7,513 nt of DNA, from contig JAGQIT010000440.1 of assembly GCA_020431135.1 (NCBI GenBank), positions 587-8,099 on the forward strand. The letters run 5' to 3'. The position numbers and the translations under genes are program-made. This document shows, in pieces, positions 1 through 6,622 of this stretch. The stretch comes from Myxococcales bacterium. Its GTDB lineage: Bacteria; Myxococcota_A; Polyangia; Nannocystales; Nannocystaceae. Every line of letters starts with the position of its first letter. The first letter of the stretch is position 1. The notes below the pieces were generated by a model. That model worked only from the letters and a program-made list of their open reading frames with translations. It did not search any database and was not told where the DNA came from.

Positions 1-32
1 ACGATCGCCAGCCGCTGATCTACACGCGCTAG
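1..32 (+). CDS. Possible 3' end of a plus-strand gene (partial)
   Basis: In plus frame 3 the first bases read D-R-Q-P-L-I-Y-T-R and then TAG at 30-32. Most codons end in G or C, as in the real genes here, and a GC hairpin follows the stop. Only nine residues are visible, so no function can be given. It would converge on the LRR gene that ends at 78. Another plus frame closes at 16-18, so the call rests on codon style and the hairpin alone. Confidence 0.3.
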   Translation, partial: DRQPLIYTR

Positions 33-37
33 GAAGA

Positions 38-52
38 CCGGCCGCAGGCCGG
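38..52 (+). terminator. Small GC hairpin between convergent 3' ends
   Basis: CCGGCC at 38-43 and GGCCGG at 47-52 form a perfect 6-bp stem around a GCA loop, starting 5 nt after the TAG at 30-32. It lies in the 45-bp gap between that stop and the stop of the minus-strand LRR gene at 78, so it could serve either strand. There is no T-tract on either side, so it is not a classical intrinsic terminator. It is a weak candidate in DNA this GC-rich. Confidence 0.3.
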
Positions 53-77
53 CGGAGCACGCGAGCGTCAACCGCTG

Positions 78-1331
78 TCAGAGTTCGAGGGCCCCGGCGA
101 GCGGCGATGCTTCAAGGAGCGCGCGCCCCTTCGGCGGGATCCCGGGGCTGCGCAGGGCGACCCGCGCGAGCGCGCTGGCGCGGTGCCAGCCGGCGAGGGC
201 CCGCGCCCCCGTGACGCCGAGCTTGTTGTTGCTCAGGACCAGCTCTCGCAGCTGAAGCGGGGCAGGGGCGGCGCAGAGCCGCTTCACGCCCGCGCCCTTG
301 ATCCCGCAGCCGTCGAGGGTGAGGCGCTCGAGGCCTGCGAGGAGCGGGCTCGCGGCGAGGAGGTCGAGGCCGGCGTCGGCGATCGGGCAGCGCGTGAGGT
401 TGAGGTCGCGCAGGGCGTAGTCTCCGTGGTCACCGAGGAGGTCGCGGAGGCCGGCGGCTGTGAGCGTGCCGTTGGTCAGATCGAGGGCGCGCAGCGTCGG
501 TATGAAGGGCGCGTCGGCGAGGCTCGCGGCCCGAGCGTCGTCGAGGCCGGTGTAGGTGAGCGCGTGGAGGCCGGCGAGCGCAGGGGCTCGGGCGAGGTCT
601 ACGAGGGCGGCGGGCTCGACGTCGGTGAGCCACAGGCGGCGGAGCGGGGCGCCGGCGAGCGCGGTCGTGAGGCGCGCGGCGTCGCTTCGCGTCAGGCGGA
701 TGTTGAAGAGCTCGAGCTCCTCGAACACGACGAAGTCGCTGGCGCTCGCCGGGCCGGCGCCGACGATGCCGTCGCGGAGCGCGAGCCTTCGCAGGCGCGC
801 GGGCGACAGGCGGCCGAGGAGCGCGAGGAGGCCGAGCGAGGTCGGCGGGCAGCCGTGGAGATCGAGGCGGAGCTCGGCTAGCGCCGGCGCCTCGCCGAGC
901 GCAGTGAGGAGCCCGTCGACCGCCGCGTCGGACGACAGATCGGGCCGCCGTAGATCGAGCGCCTCAAGCCGCGGCAGGGCCCGGAGGACCGCGAGCCAGG
1001 CCGCGGTCGGCGCGTAGAGGTTGTCATAGGTGCCGCGTTGCGTCCGGCCGAAGTCGAAGGCGCGGAGCTCGAGGTGGGTGATCCTCGCGGCGAGCTGCGG
1101 ACGCGCGGTGAGCCCCGCCGCGATCGCTCCGAGTTGTGCGCGAAGGCCGAGGCCGCGGAGCGCCGGCTGCCGGTCTTCGAGCAGGGCGAGCGCCCGCTCG
1201 ACGGCCGCTGGCGCGGCGTCGTCGGCGTCGAGGTCGACGTGCGTGATCGCGGCGAGCGTGGCGTCGCTCGCCGCCTCCCAGCGATCCAGCGCCATCACCT
1301 CGATCCGCGCGCGCGTCGCTTCTGTCGCCAT
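78..1331 (-). CDS. Leucine-rich-repeat (RNI-like) protein
   Basis: A 417-residue protein built mostly of leucine-rich repeats. LxxLxL-type strands begin near residues 122, 151, 180, 203, 230, 255, 280, 307, 334, 361 and 388, for example LRALDL, LRDLNL, LERLTL and LRELVL. The last five are spaced exactly 27 residues apart, as in ribonuclease-inhibitor-like cytoplasmic LRRs. Residues 1-80 are helical-looking and Ala/Leu-rich, with fainter repeats (LRGLGL near 58, ITHLEL near 84). No signal peptide, membrane segment or enzymatic domain is visible, so it is probably a soluble protein-binding scaffold; the partner is unknown. The ATG at 1331 is preferred because TATCGT lies 7 nt upstream. ATG at 1295 (residue 13) has GAGGTG directly abutting it, which is too close to be a normal ribosome site. 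Transcribed in the same direction as the amidohydrolase gene, 63 bp after its stop, but apparently with its own promoter and no functional link. Confidence 0.85.
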   Translation of the reverse strand: MATEATRARIEVMALDRWEAASDATLAAITHVDLDADDAAPAAVERALALLEDRQPALRGLGLRAQLGAIAAGLTARPQLAARITHLELRAFDFGRTQRGTYDNLYAPTAAWLAVLRALPRLEALDLRRPDLSSDAAVDGLLTALGEAPALAELRLDLHGCPPTSLGLLALLGRLSPARLRRLALRDGIVGAGPASASDFVVFEELELFNIRLTRSDAARLTTALAGAPLRRLWLTDVEPAALVDLARAPALAGLHALTYTGLDDARAASLADAPFIPTLRALDLTNGTLTAAGLRDLLGDHGDYALRDLNLTRCPIADAGLDLLAASPLLAGLERLTLDGCGIKGAGVKRLCAAPAPLQLRELVLSNNKLGVTGARALAGWHRASALARVALRSPGIPPKGRALLEASPLAGALEL

Positions 1332-1344
1332 GGCGTCGACGATA
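1332..1344 (-). promoter_or_regulatory. -10-like hexamer at leaderless spacing, LRR gene
   Basis: On the minus strand TATCGT (1344-1339) is followed by 7 nt (CGACGCC) and the ATG at 1331. Transcription would start at or within a base or two of the start codon. No Shine-Dalgarno sequence is present. CTGGCG lies 18 nt further upstream (1368-1363), but it is not a standard -35 box. Confidence 0.45.
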
Positions 1345-1394
1345 CGGGGCGATCGGCGGCGCCGCCAGACGCAGCTCAGGGGCGCGCTCGCGCC

Positions 1395-2687
1395 TCAGCC
1401 CTCGGCGAGCTGGAGGAGCGTCTGGAGGAGCACATCGGCCCCCGCCTGGATGTCCTCGGGGCGGCTGAACTCGCGGATGTTGTGGCTGATCCCGTCGACG
1501 CTCGGGATGAAGATCATCCCGGTCGGGCAGCTCGGCGCGAACATCTGCGCGTCGTGACCTGCGCCCGAGGGCAGGCGGCGGACGCTGTGGCCGAGGGCGC
1601 CCGCGAAGCCCTCGACCGCGGCGATGACCTGCTCGGCGTAGGGCACCGGGGCGAAGCGGGCGAGGCTGCGCCGCGTCGCCGTCACGCCCTCGCGGGCGGC
1701 GAGCTCGTCGACGGCGGCGAAGGCCCGGCGCTCGGCCTCCTGCAGCGTCGCCTCGTCGGTGTTGCGCAGGTCGAGGGTGAGGCGCGCGTGGTTGGCGACG
1801 ACGTTGACGAGGTTCGGGCGCAGGGTGAGGGCGCCGACGGTGGCGACCTGCGGCGGGCCGAGCTCCGTCGCGATCTGCCGGAGGGCGACGGCGATCTCGG
1901 CGGCGACGAGGCCGGCGTCGCGGCGCATCGACATCGGCGTCGTCCCGGCGTGGTTCGACACGCCGCGCAGCTCGACCTCGGTCCACGAGATCCCCTGGAC
2001 GCCTGTGACCGCGCCGATCGTGATCCCCTCGCGGTCGAGCACCGGGCCCTGCTCGATGTGGAGCTCGACGAAGGCGTGGGCGCGCAGCTCACAGGGGGCG
2101 TCGCCGGCGTAGCCGATCCGCGTAAGCTCGTCGCCGACGCTGCGGCCGTCGATGCCGACGGTGGCGAGCGCGACCTCGAGATCGAGGGCGCCCTGCTGCA
2201 CCGCGCTGCCCATCATGTCGGGGGCGAAGCGGGCGCCCTCCTCGTTGGTGAAGAAGGCGACGGCGAGCGGCCGGCGGGTGGTGATGCCGGCTTCGTTGAG
2301 GGTCTCGACGACCTCGAGCCCGGCGAGCACGCCGAGGTTGCCGTCGTAGGGCCCTCCGGTGCGCACGGTGTCGATGTGCGAGCCGGTGACGACCGGCGCG
2401 AGGCTGTCGTCGCGACCCGAGCGGCGGCCGACGACGTTGCCGATCCGGTCGATCGTCACCTCGAGGCCGAGCTCGCGCATCCACGCGATCACGAGGTCGC
2501 GGCCGCGGCGATCGTCGTCGGTGAGGGCGAGGCGCGAGCAGCCGCCGCCCTCGAGCGCGCCGATCTCGGCGAGGGCGGCGAGGCGCCGGTCGAGCCGCGC
2601 GCCGTCGATCCGAGGGGGGCTGAGCGTGAGGTCAGGTCGCGGGGTGGGGCTGTGCATCGGCGGGCTCGTCGGCGAGGAGGCGAACAT
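1395..2687 (-). CDS. Zn-dependent hydantoinase/carbamoylase-family amidohydrolase (M20)
   Basis: A 430-residue enzyme of the M20 family that includes L-N-carbamoylase (HyuC/AmaB), beta-ureidopropionase and allantoate amidohydrolase (AllC). These hydrolyse N-carbamoyl compounds to free amine, CO2 and ammonia, or release ammonia from allantoate, in the cytoplasm. The bimetal site is complete: H104 (GSHIDT), D115 (YDGNLG), E149/E150 (NEEG), H210 (ELHIEQGP) and H402 (GISHN). Also present are the dimerisation-domain motif SNHAGTTPM (H246), R308 in DLRN, and GAGHDAQ (H378). Length is a little above the usual 410-415 because of a Pro/Ser-rich N-terminus; the family fold starts near residue 26. ATG at 2687 or at 2657 (residue 11) are both possible, and neither has a good Shine-Dalgarno. 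Either start lies inside the 3' end of the YgfK-like gene (56- or 26-bp overlap), implying translational coupling and a shared transcript. Class is certain; the exact substrate cannot be read from sequence. Confidence 0.92.
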   Translation of the reverse strand: MFASSPTSPPMHSPTPRPDLTLSPPRIDGARLDRRLAALAEIGALEGGGCSRLALTDDDRRGRDLVIAWMRELGLEVTIDRIGNVVGRRSGRDDSLAPVVTGSHIDTVRTGGPYDGNLGVLAGLEVVETLNEAGITTRRPLAVAFFTNEEGARFAPDMMGSAVQQGALDLEVALATVGIDGRSVGDELTRIGYAGDAPCELRAHAFVELHIEQGPVLDREGITIGAVTGVQGISWTEVELRGVSNHAGTTPMSMRRDAGLVAAEIAVALRQIATELGPPQVATVGALTLRPNLVNVVANHARLTLDLRNTDEATLQEAERRAFAAVDELAAREGVTATRRSLARFAPVPYAEQVIAAVEGFAGALGHSVRRLPSGAGHDAQMFAPSCPTGMIFIPSVDGISHNIREFSRPEDIQAGADVLLQTLLQLAEG

Positions 2688-4710
2688 AGCTCGTTTGCCC
2701 CGGGGCGAACACGGCGTCGCGGATCCAGCGGATGACGAAGTAGTGGGTGAGGTCGACCTCGGCGTCGGGGCCGTCGCCCTCGACGGTCGCCGCCGGATCG
2801 TCGGCGCGAAAGCGCAGGTCGAAGCCCGGTCCGCGGTATCGGACCTGGTCGCCCGCGAGGTCGACGCGGTAGGCGGCGCCGCCGAGGCGAGCGTGGATCT
2901 CCGCGCCGCCGCCGGTGATGAAGAAGCCGTCGTGGTCGGCGAACTCGTGGAGGTCGGCGAGGCTGCCGAAGAAGCGGGGCTTGACCACGTAGGGGCCGCC
3001 GTCCTCGGGGCAGAAGACGTCGCAGTTGCCGCACTCGTTGCAGAAGTCGGCGAAGTTGGCGTACTGCGTCTTCTTCGCGATCGTCAGGGTCCCGTCCTCG
3101 CGCGCGACCCAGCCGTCGGCGCCGCGCCGCAGCTTGAGGATCGCCTGCTCGCGCGGCGGGGTCTCGAGGACGAAGTTGGCGTCGTTAGGGCACACCGGCA
3201 CGCACTTGTTGCAGCTCAGGCAGTCGAAGAGCTCGAGGTGCGAGCCGACCTTGCGCGGGAGTTTGGCGTTGCGGGCCTGGGCGTAGCGATCGTCGGCGGT
3301 GCAGGCCGCGACGTAGCGGCGGGTGTTTCGCAGGAGCGTCGCCGACACCCAGGCGTCCATGTGATCGCCGGCGGCGGCCGCCAGATCGCCGCCGCCGTCG
3401 AGGGCCGCGCGGCAGGCCGCGAGCGTCGGGTCGTCGGCGGCGAGGCTGAGCGCCTCGAGGGCCGCCGCGCCCTCGCCGTAGGCCCGGACGATGTAGCTCG
3501 GCAGGTCGCTCGCGCCGACCGCGTCCATGCGGCTGTGGAGCTCGCTGAGGTAGGCGCTCGCGCGCCCGTAGCCGCCGGGCTTGAGGAGGTCTGAGCACAC
3601 CGTGATCGGGCACAGGCCGATCGCCGCCGCGTCGGCGAAGTTCTGCTTGTCGATGCCGGCCGAGAACGAGATCGGGAAGCGGTCGGCGAAGGTCTCGCGG
3701 AAGCGGCCGACGAGGTTCACCGCGAGGACGTGGAGCGGCGGCCCCGAGAGATACATGACCTCCTCGCTCTTCGGGAAGAAGTCGCGGTGGTTGCCCACGA
3801 TCAGCGTGTTGCTGAACTTGACGCCGAAGCTGAGGCCGAGCCCCGCCGCCCTGTCGCCGAGGCGGCCGCAGAAGTCGACCGCCTGCTGCCACTGCGTGTC
3901 CTTCTCGAAGGCGCTGTCGGGGATCGTCAGCGCGTCGTAGCCGAGGGTCTCGCCGAGGAGCTCGCGCGCCCGCGCCGGGCCGAGGAGCGTCGGGTTGAGC
4001 TTCACGGTCGAGTGGATCCCCTTCTCCTCGAGCAGGAACTCGATGATCTTCTCGATCTCGTCGGGCGGGCAGCCGTGGAAGGTCGACAGGGTGAGGGTGT
4101 CGGAGAGGCGCGTCGGGAAGTCGAGGTCGCGGTACTGCTTGAACTCGTCGGGGATCTCGGCGCGCAGGCGGTCGACGATCGCCGAGCAGTCGAGGATCCC
4201 GTCGATGAACGCCTGCACGCGCTCGGAGCGGATCCCGGCGAGGTCGTAGCCGACGCTCATGTCGTAGAGGAGCTGATCGCGGGGGTCGACCTCGAGCTGG
4301 CCGCTCGCCCGCAGGATCTTCACGAGCATCGCGCCCTTGACGTACTCCTCGAGCGACTCCTCGAGCTTTAGCTCCTGCGACCACTCGACGTTGTAGCCGA
4401 TCGTCTGCATGTCGATGCAGGGCCGCGGGATCCTGAGCTCGTCCATGATCTGGACGGTCTTCAGCTCGATGATCCGGCAGCCGCCGAGCCAGGCGAGGGC
4501 GATGTTCTGCGCCATTTGGGTGTGCGGCCCGGCGGCGGGGCCGAGCGGCGTCGAGGCGACGAAGCCGTGGTGGCGCGCGCGGAGGTCGTGGCGGCCGCTC
4601 GGGGTGTAGAGCTTGCGCCGCGGGAGATCGAAGAGGGTGCCGCGGGCCTCGAGCTCGGTGAGGGCGCGGCGGACGAGGGCGGAGAGCGGGTAGGGGCGGA
4701 GCTCGGCCAT
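2632..4710 (-). CDS. YgfK-like flavin/4Fe-4S oxidoreductase lacking the GltD-like domain
   Basis: A 692-residue protein. Residues about 1-410 match my recollection of the N-terminal dihydroorotate/dihydropyrimidine-dehydrogenase-like barrel of E. coli YgfK: LGPAAGPHTQMAQN (56-69), IELKTVQIMD (81-90), DMSVGYDLAGI (150-160), STFHGCPPDEIE (209-220), VKLNPTLLG (236-244), FGVKFSNTL (295-303) and SDLLKPGGYGR (373-383). C214 may be the catalytic cysteine, as in NxSCP of related enzymes (inference). A linker (411-490) leads to a two-cluster ferredoxin: C497/C500/C503-C507P and C557/C560/C563-C567P, each binding [4Fe-4S], followed by a YgfK-like tail. YgfK is about 1,030 residues; the difference is its central FAD/NAD(P)H module with its own Fe-S domain, absent here. 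The layout resembles PreA, so a separate reductase or ferredoxin should supply or take electrons. The substrate is probably a purine, pyrimidine or ureido compound (inference). ATG at 4710 is chosen because TATGCT lies 7 nt upstream; ATG at 4722 overlaps that box. The amidohydrolase gene overlaps its 3' end. Confidence 0.88.
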   Translation of the reverse strand: MAELRPYPLSALVRRALTELEARGTLFDLPRRKLYTPSGRHDLRARHHGFVASTPLGPAAGPHTQMAQNIALAWLGGCRIIELKTVQIMDELRIPRPCIDMQTIGYNVEWSQELKLEESLEEYVKGAMLVKILRASGQLEVDPRDQLLYDMSVGYDLAGIRSERVQAFIDGILDCSAIVDRLRAEIPDEFKQYRDLDFPTRLSDTLTLSTFHGCPPDEIEKIIEFLLEEKGIHSTVKLNPTLLGPARARELLGETLGYDALTIPDSAFEKDTQWQQAVDFCGRLGDRAAGLGLSFGVKFSNTLIVGNHRDFFPKSEEVMYLSGPPLHVLAVNLVGRFRETFADRFPISFSAGIDKQNFADAAAIGLCPITVCSDLLKPGGYGRASAYLSELHSRMDAVGASDLPSYIVRAYGEGAAALEALSLAADDPTLAACRAALDGGGDLAAAAGDHMDAWVSATLLRNTRRYVAACTADDRYAQARNAKLPRKVGSHLELFDCLSCNKCVPVCPNDANFVLETPPREQAILKLRRGADGWVAREDGTLTIAKKTQYANFADFCNECGNCDVFCPEDGGPYVVKPRFFGSLADLHEFADHDGFFITGGGAEIHARLGGAAYRVDLAGDQVRYRGPGFDLRFRADDPAATVEGDGPDAEVDLTHYFVIRWIRDAVFAPGQTSYVRLLADEPADAQPHPAT

Positions 4711-4723
4711 GCGCGCGAGCATA
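4711..4723 (-). promoter_or_regulatory. -10-like hexamer at leaderless spacing, YgfK-like gene
   Basis: On the minus strand TATGCT (4723-4718) precedes the ATG at 4710 by 7 nt (CGCGCGC). No Shine-Dalgarno sequence and no recognisable -35 box are present. The box lies in the 100-bp gap after the lipoprotein gene and is one of the few A/T-containing patches there. It would drive the two-gene oxidoreductase-amidohydrolase unit. Confidence 0.45.
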
Positions 4724-4745
4724 CACGCGCACCACGCTCGCACGC
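4711..4745. repeat. Imperfect 10-bp inverted repeat flanking the -10-like box
   Basis: GCGCGCGAGC (4711-4720) and GCTCGCACGC (4736-4745) are inverted copies with one mismatch, separated by 15 bp. The inner end of the first arm overlaps the TATGCT box and abuts the ATG of the YgfK-like gene. It could be an operator for a dimeric repressor or an mRNA-proximal hairpin, but short CG-rich palindromes arise often by chance at this GC content. No regulator gene lies in the window. Confidence 0.3.
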
Positions 4746-4810
4746 GCGCGGATCCGTTGTGGACCTCGGCGTGTTGGGGCGCGGCGCGACGGGGAGCGCG
4801 GACGAACGCC

Positions 4811-6358
4811 TCACTTCGCGGCGTCCGCGGGCGCTCCTGGTGACGTGGCGTTCGGGGGCGTCTGCGGCTTCCCGGGGTCACGGGCGGCCAAGCGCTCCTC
4901 GAGGAGGCTGAGCGGGAGCTCGAGCTGGCGCCCGTCGAGGGTCTGGACCCGGAGCGCGCGGCCGTCGAGCGCGGCGACGTCGAGCGCGAGACCTTCGTTG
5001 CAGGTCCGCCGCGAGCTGGGGTCCGAAGGGTCGAGGCGGAGGCAGAGGCGCCAGTGTTCGGCGGAGTCGCGCTGCAGCTCCGCCGCGGCGAGCTCCTCAG
5101 GGTCGCCGAGCGCGACGCCGCCGGCGATCTCGAGGCGGAAGACGGCGCCGTCACGGGTCCGCAGCGCGAGCAGGCCGGTCTGCGGCGGCGTCGCCTCGGC
5201 GTCGGCGAACGCGGCGAAGAGGAGGCCGTCGGCGACGCCGATCCAGCGCACCCCCGCGGCGCGGACGGTGCGGCGGGTCTCGAGGACCCAGCGCTGCCGA
5301 GACCGCGTGTAGGGGGCGCCGCGAAATGTGCCGACGGCGACGTGGAGGCCGACGGCGATCCCACGGGCGGCGCCCGGCAGCTCGATCGTCTCGACCCGGT
5401 AGGGGCCGAAGGTCTGGCGAGCGGGGGGCGTCCAGCCGAGGTCGACGCGGAGCGCGAGGCCGTCCGGGGTCGCGGGGTCGGCTGCGGCGAGCGGCGGGTC
5501 GAAGTCACCAAGCGAGAGGCCGAGCGCTCGGGCGGTCGCTGCGTCGATCAGCGCCGCGCTGCGCGGCTGCGGGAAGTAGCTGACGTGGGGCTGAGGACGA
5601 AAGAGGGGCCCGATGGCGACGACCTCGGGGCTGATCTCGAGGCGCGCTGGAGCGTCTAGGCCGGCGACGAGGAGCCGCGGCAGGGCGTAGCTGGAGGCGT
5701 CGTGCAGGCCCTGGCGGACCTCGACGGGCAGCAGCCCCGCCGCGTCGCGCAGCGCAGCGCGGGCGCCGGGGCTCGGCGCGCCGGTGAAGCGCACGGTCGA
5801 GAGCAGGCGCCCGCCCGGGCCGCCCTGCACCAGCGAACCGTCGAGCGCGCAGGCGCCCTTGACGATCGCGTGGCCCTCCCAGCGCCAACCCTGGTCGATG
5901 TCCGTCCGCGGGCTCGCCAAGGAGACCACCCAGTGCGTCGCGTGATCGCTGATCTGCGCGCGCACGTCCGGGTCCGCTTCGAAGGTGAGAGCGCGGGCGA
6001 GGAGCTTGCGGCTCTGGCGCTGACCTTCCGCCTGCAGCTCGAAGAAGTACGTGCCGCGGGCCGCCTCGCGGCCGGCGTCGTCGCGCGGGAGGATGTCCGA
6101 ACGAGCAGGTCCGAAGGGGGGCGGCGGCGGCTCCTCGCGCAGCGGCGGCGGCAGCTTGGCCGCGCGCTCTGCCGCCAGCGAGGCGGCGCTTGGCGGGCCT
6201 TCGACGGGGTCCGTCGCCGCGGGGTCGGGTGAGGTCGGCGGCGTCGCGGACTCCGCGGGCGCGGAGGCGGCGGGCGGCGGCGTCGTGTCGGAACGCGGCG
6301 TCGCGCTGCACGCCGCGAGCCCCGCGCACACGGCGAGCCGTCGGAGTCCTTCCGTCAC
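4811..6358 (-). CDS. Orphan lipoprotein with Pro/Ala-rich linker
   Basis: I do not recognise a family. From the GTG at 6358 the protein is 515 residues and begins with a short lipoprotein signal: TEGLRR, a hydrophobic stretch, then the lipobox LAAC with C17 as the lipidated residue. It should be exported and anchored in a membrane. Residues about 18-92 are a disordered Pro/Ala/Thr/Ser-rich linker containing runs such as TPPPAASAPAE, followed by EEPPPPPFGP. The rest (about 95-490) looks like a beta-rich globular domain with few cysteines and no obvious catalytic motif; the last 20 or so residues are again Pro/Ala-rich. The frame stays open upstream to another GTG at 6433, but that start would bury the signal sequence behind 25 mostly basic residues. 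The chosen GTG also has TATCCT 6 nt upstream. It ends 100 bp before the YgfK-like gene. Function unknown. Confidence 0.72.
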   Translation of the reverse strand: MTEGLRRLAVCAGLAACSATPRSDTTPPPAASAPAESATPPTSPDPAATDPVEGPPSAASLAAERAAKLPPPLREEPPPPPFGPARSDILPRDDAGREAARGTYFFELQAEGQRQSRKLLARALTFEADPDVRAQISDHATHWVVSLASPRTDIDQGWRWEGHAIVKGACALDGSLVQGGPGGRLLSTVRFTGAPSPGARAALRDAAGLLPVEVRQGLHDASSYALPRLLVAGLDAPARLEISPEVVAIGPLFRPQPHVSYFPQPRSAALIDAATARALGLSLGDFDPPLAAADPATPDGLALRVDLGWTPPARQTFGPYRVETIELPGAARGIAVGLHVAVGTFRGAPYTRSRQRWVLETRRTVRAAGVRWIGVADGLLFAAFADAEATPPQTGLLALRTRDGAVFRLEIAGGVALGDPEELAAAELQRDSAEHWRLCLRLDPSDPSSRRTCNEGLALDVAALDGRALRVQTLDGRQLELPLSLLEERLAARDPGKPQTPPNATSPGAPADAAK

Positions 6359-6370
6359 CCCCCGAGGATA
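6359..6370 (-). promoter_or_regulatory. -10-like hexamer at leaderless spacing, lipoprotein gene
   Basis: On the minus strand TATCCT (6370-6365) precedes the GTG at 6358 by 6 nt (CGGGGG). The G-run just before the GTG could instead act as a poor ribosome site, but it directly abuts the start codon. No -35 box is recognisable. The hexamer position supports this GTG over the one at 6433. Confidence 0.42.
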
Positions 6371-6442
6371 CGCGCAGCGCGGTCGTTTGGCCTGCGCCCT
6401 CACCCTGCGTCTGGGCGGAGCGCGCGAATCCACAGAAGGTCG

Positions 6443-6545
6443 CCGGGACAGGTGGGGGTTCGTGGCGACGAGGATCTGGTAGCTGTCCTCGGCCTTGACG
6501 ACCGGGCAGTCGTTTCACGCGCTCGACGTCGATGCAGGCGAAACC
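6443..6545 (-). pseudogene. Possible decayed coding fragment in the divergent intergenic region
   Basis: The 278-bp gap 6359-6636 holds a stretch that looks coding on the minus strand. From 6542 the frame reads F-A-C-I-D-V-E-R-V with every codon ending in G or C. After one extra A at 6515, the next frame (6514-6443) reads on through NDCPVVKAEDSYQILVATN and PHLSR, 24 codons all ending in G or C. Past both ends the third-position bias fades. No start or stop fits an intact small gene, so a frameshifted, truncated remnant is the simplest reading. I recognise no family, and chance is not excluded at this GC content. Confidence 0.3.
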
Positions 6546-6554
6546 CGGCGGTCT

Positions 6555-6590
6555 ACGGCCGCGGACGGCCGCCTGCGGAGGTCGGACGGC
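6555..6590 (+). repeat. Short direct repeats upstream of the SRPBCC gene
   Basis: ACGGCCGC occurs at 6555-6562 and 6565-6572 (10-bp period). CGGACGGC occurs at 6562-6569 and 6583-6590, 21 bp apart or about two helical turns. They lie roughly 33-68 bp upstream of the TATAGG box of the SRPBCC gene, where an activator could bind. They may equally reflect compositional bias. Confidence 0.25.
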
Positions 6591-6622
6591 GACGCCGGGC
6601 TGGCGCGGCGGCGAAGCGCAGC

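Noticed and set aside
1038..2735. Long plus-strand open frame (565 codons) opposite the amidohydrolase and LRR genes
   Set aside because: It lies antisense to well-recognised proteins, has a composition rich in Arg/Glu/Ala/Gly and no motif. Such frames arise automatically from GC-rich third positions.
2632..4710. Naming the oxidoreductase a selenate reductase
   Set aside because: That name is a legacy label for YgfK. The protein shows no molybdopterin domain, and the context points to nitrogen-compound metabolism.
3185..4735. Second minus-strand open frame inside the YgfK-like gene
   Set aside because: It is an Arg/Pro/Ala-rich out-of-frame shadow, while the main frame carries all conserved motifs and Fe-S cysteines.
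4711..5511. Upstream extension of the YgfK-like frame to a 959-codon protein
   Set aside because: The extra 267 residues are antisense-frame style (Ser/Arg/Pro-rich) and overlap the lipoprotein gene. YgfK-type homology begins right at MAELRPYPLS, and a start at 4710 has a -10-like box.
6359..6433. GTG at 6433 as the lipoprotein start
   Set aside because: It would place 25 mostly basic residues before the signal sequence and lipobox, whereas GTG at 6358 gives a normal short signal peptide and a -10-like box.
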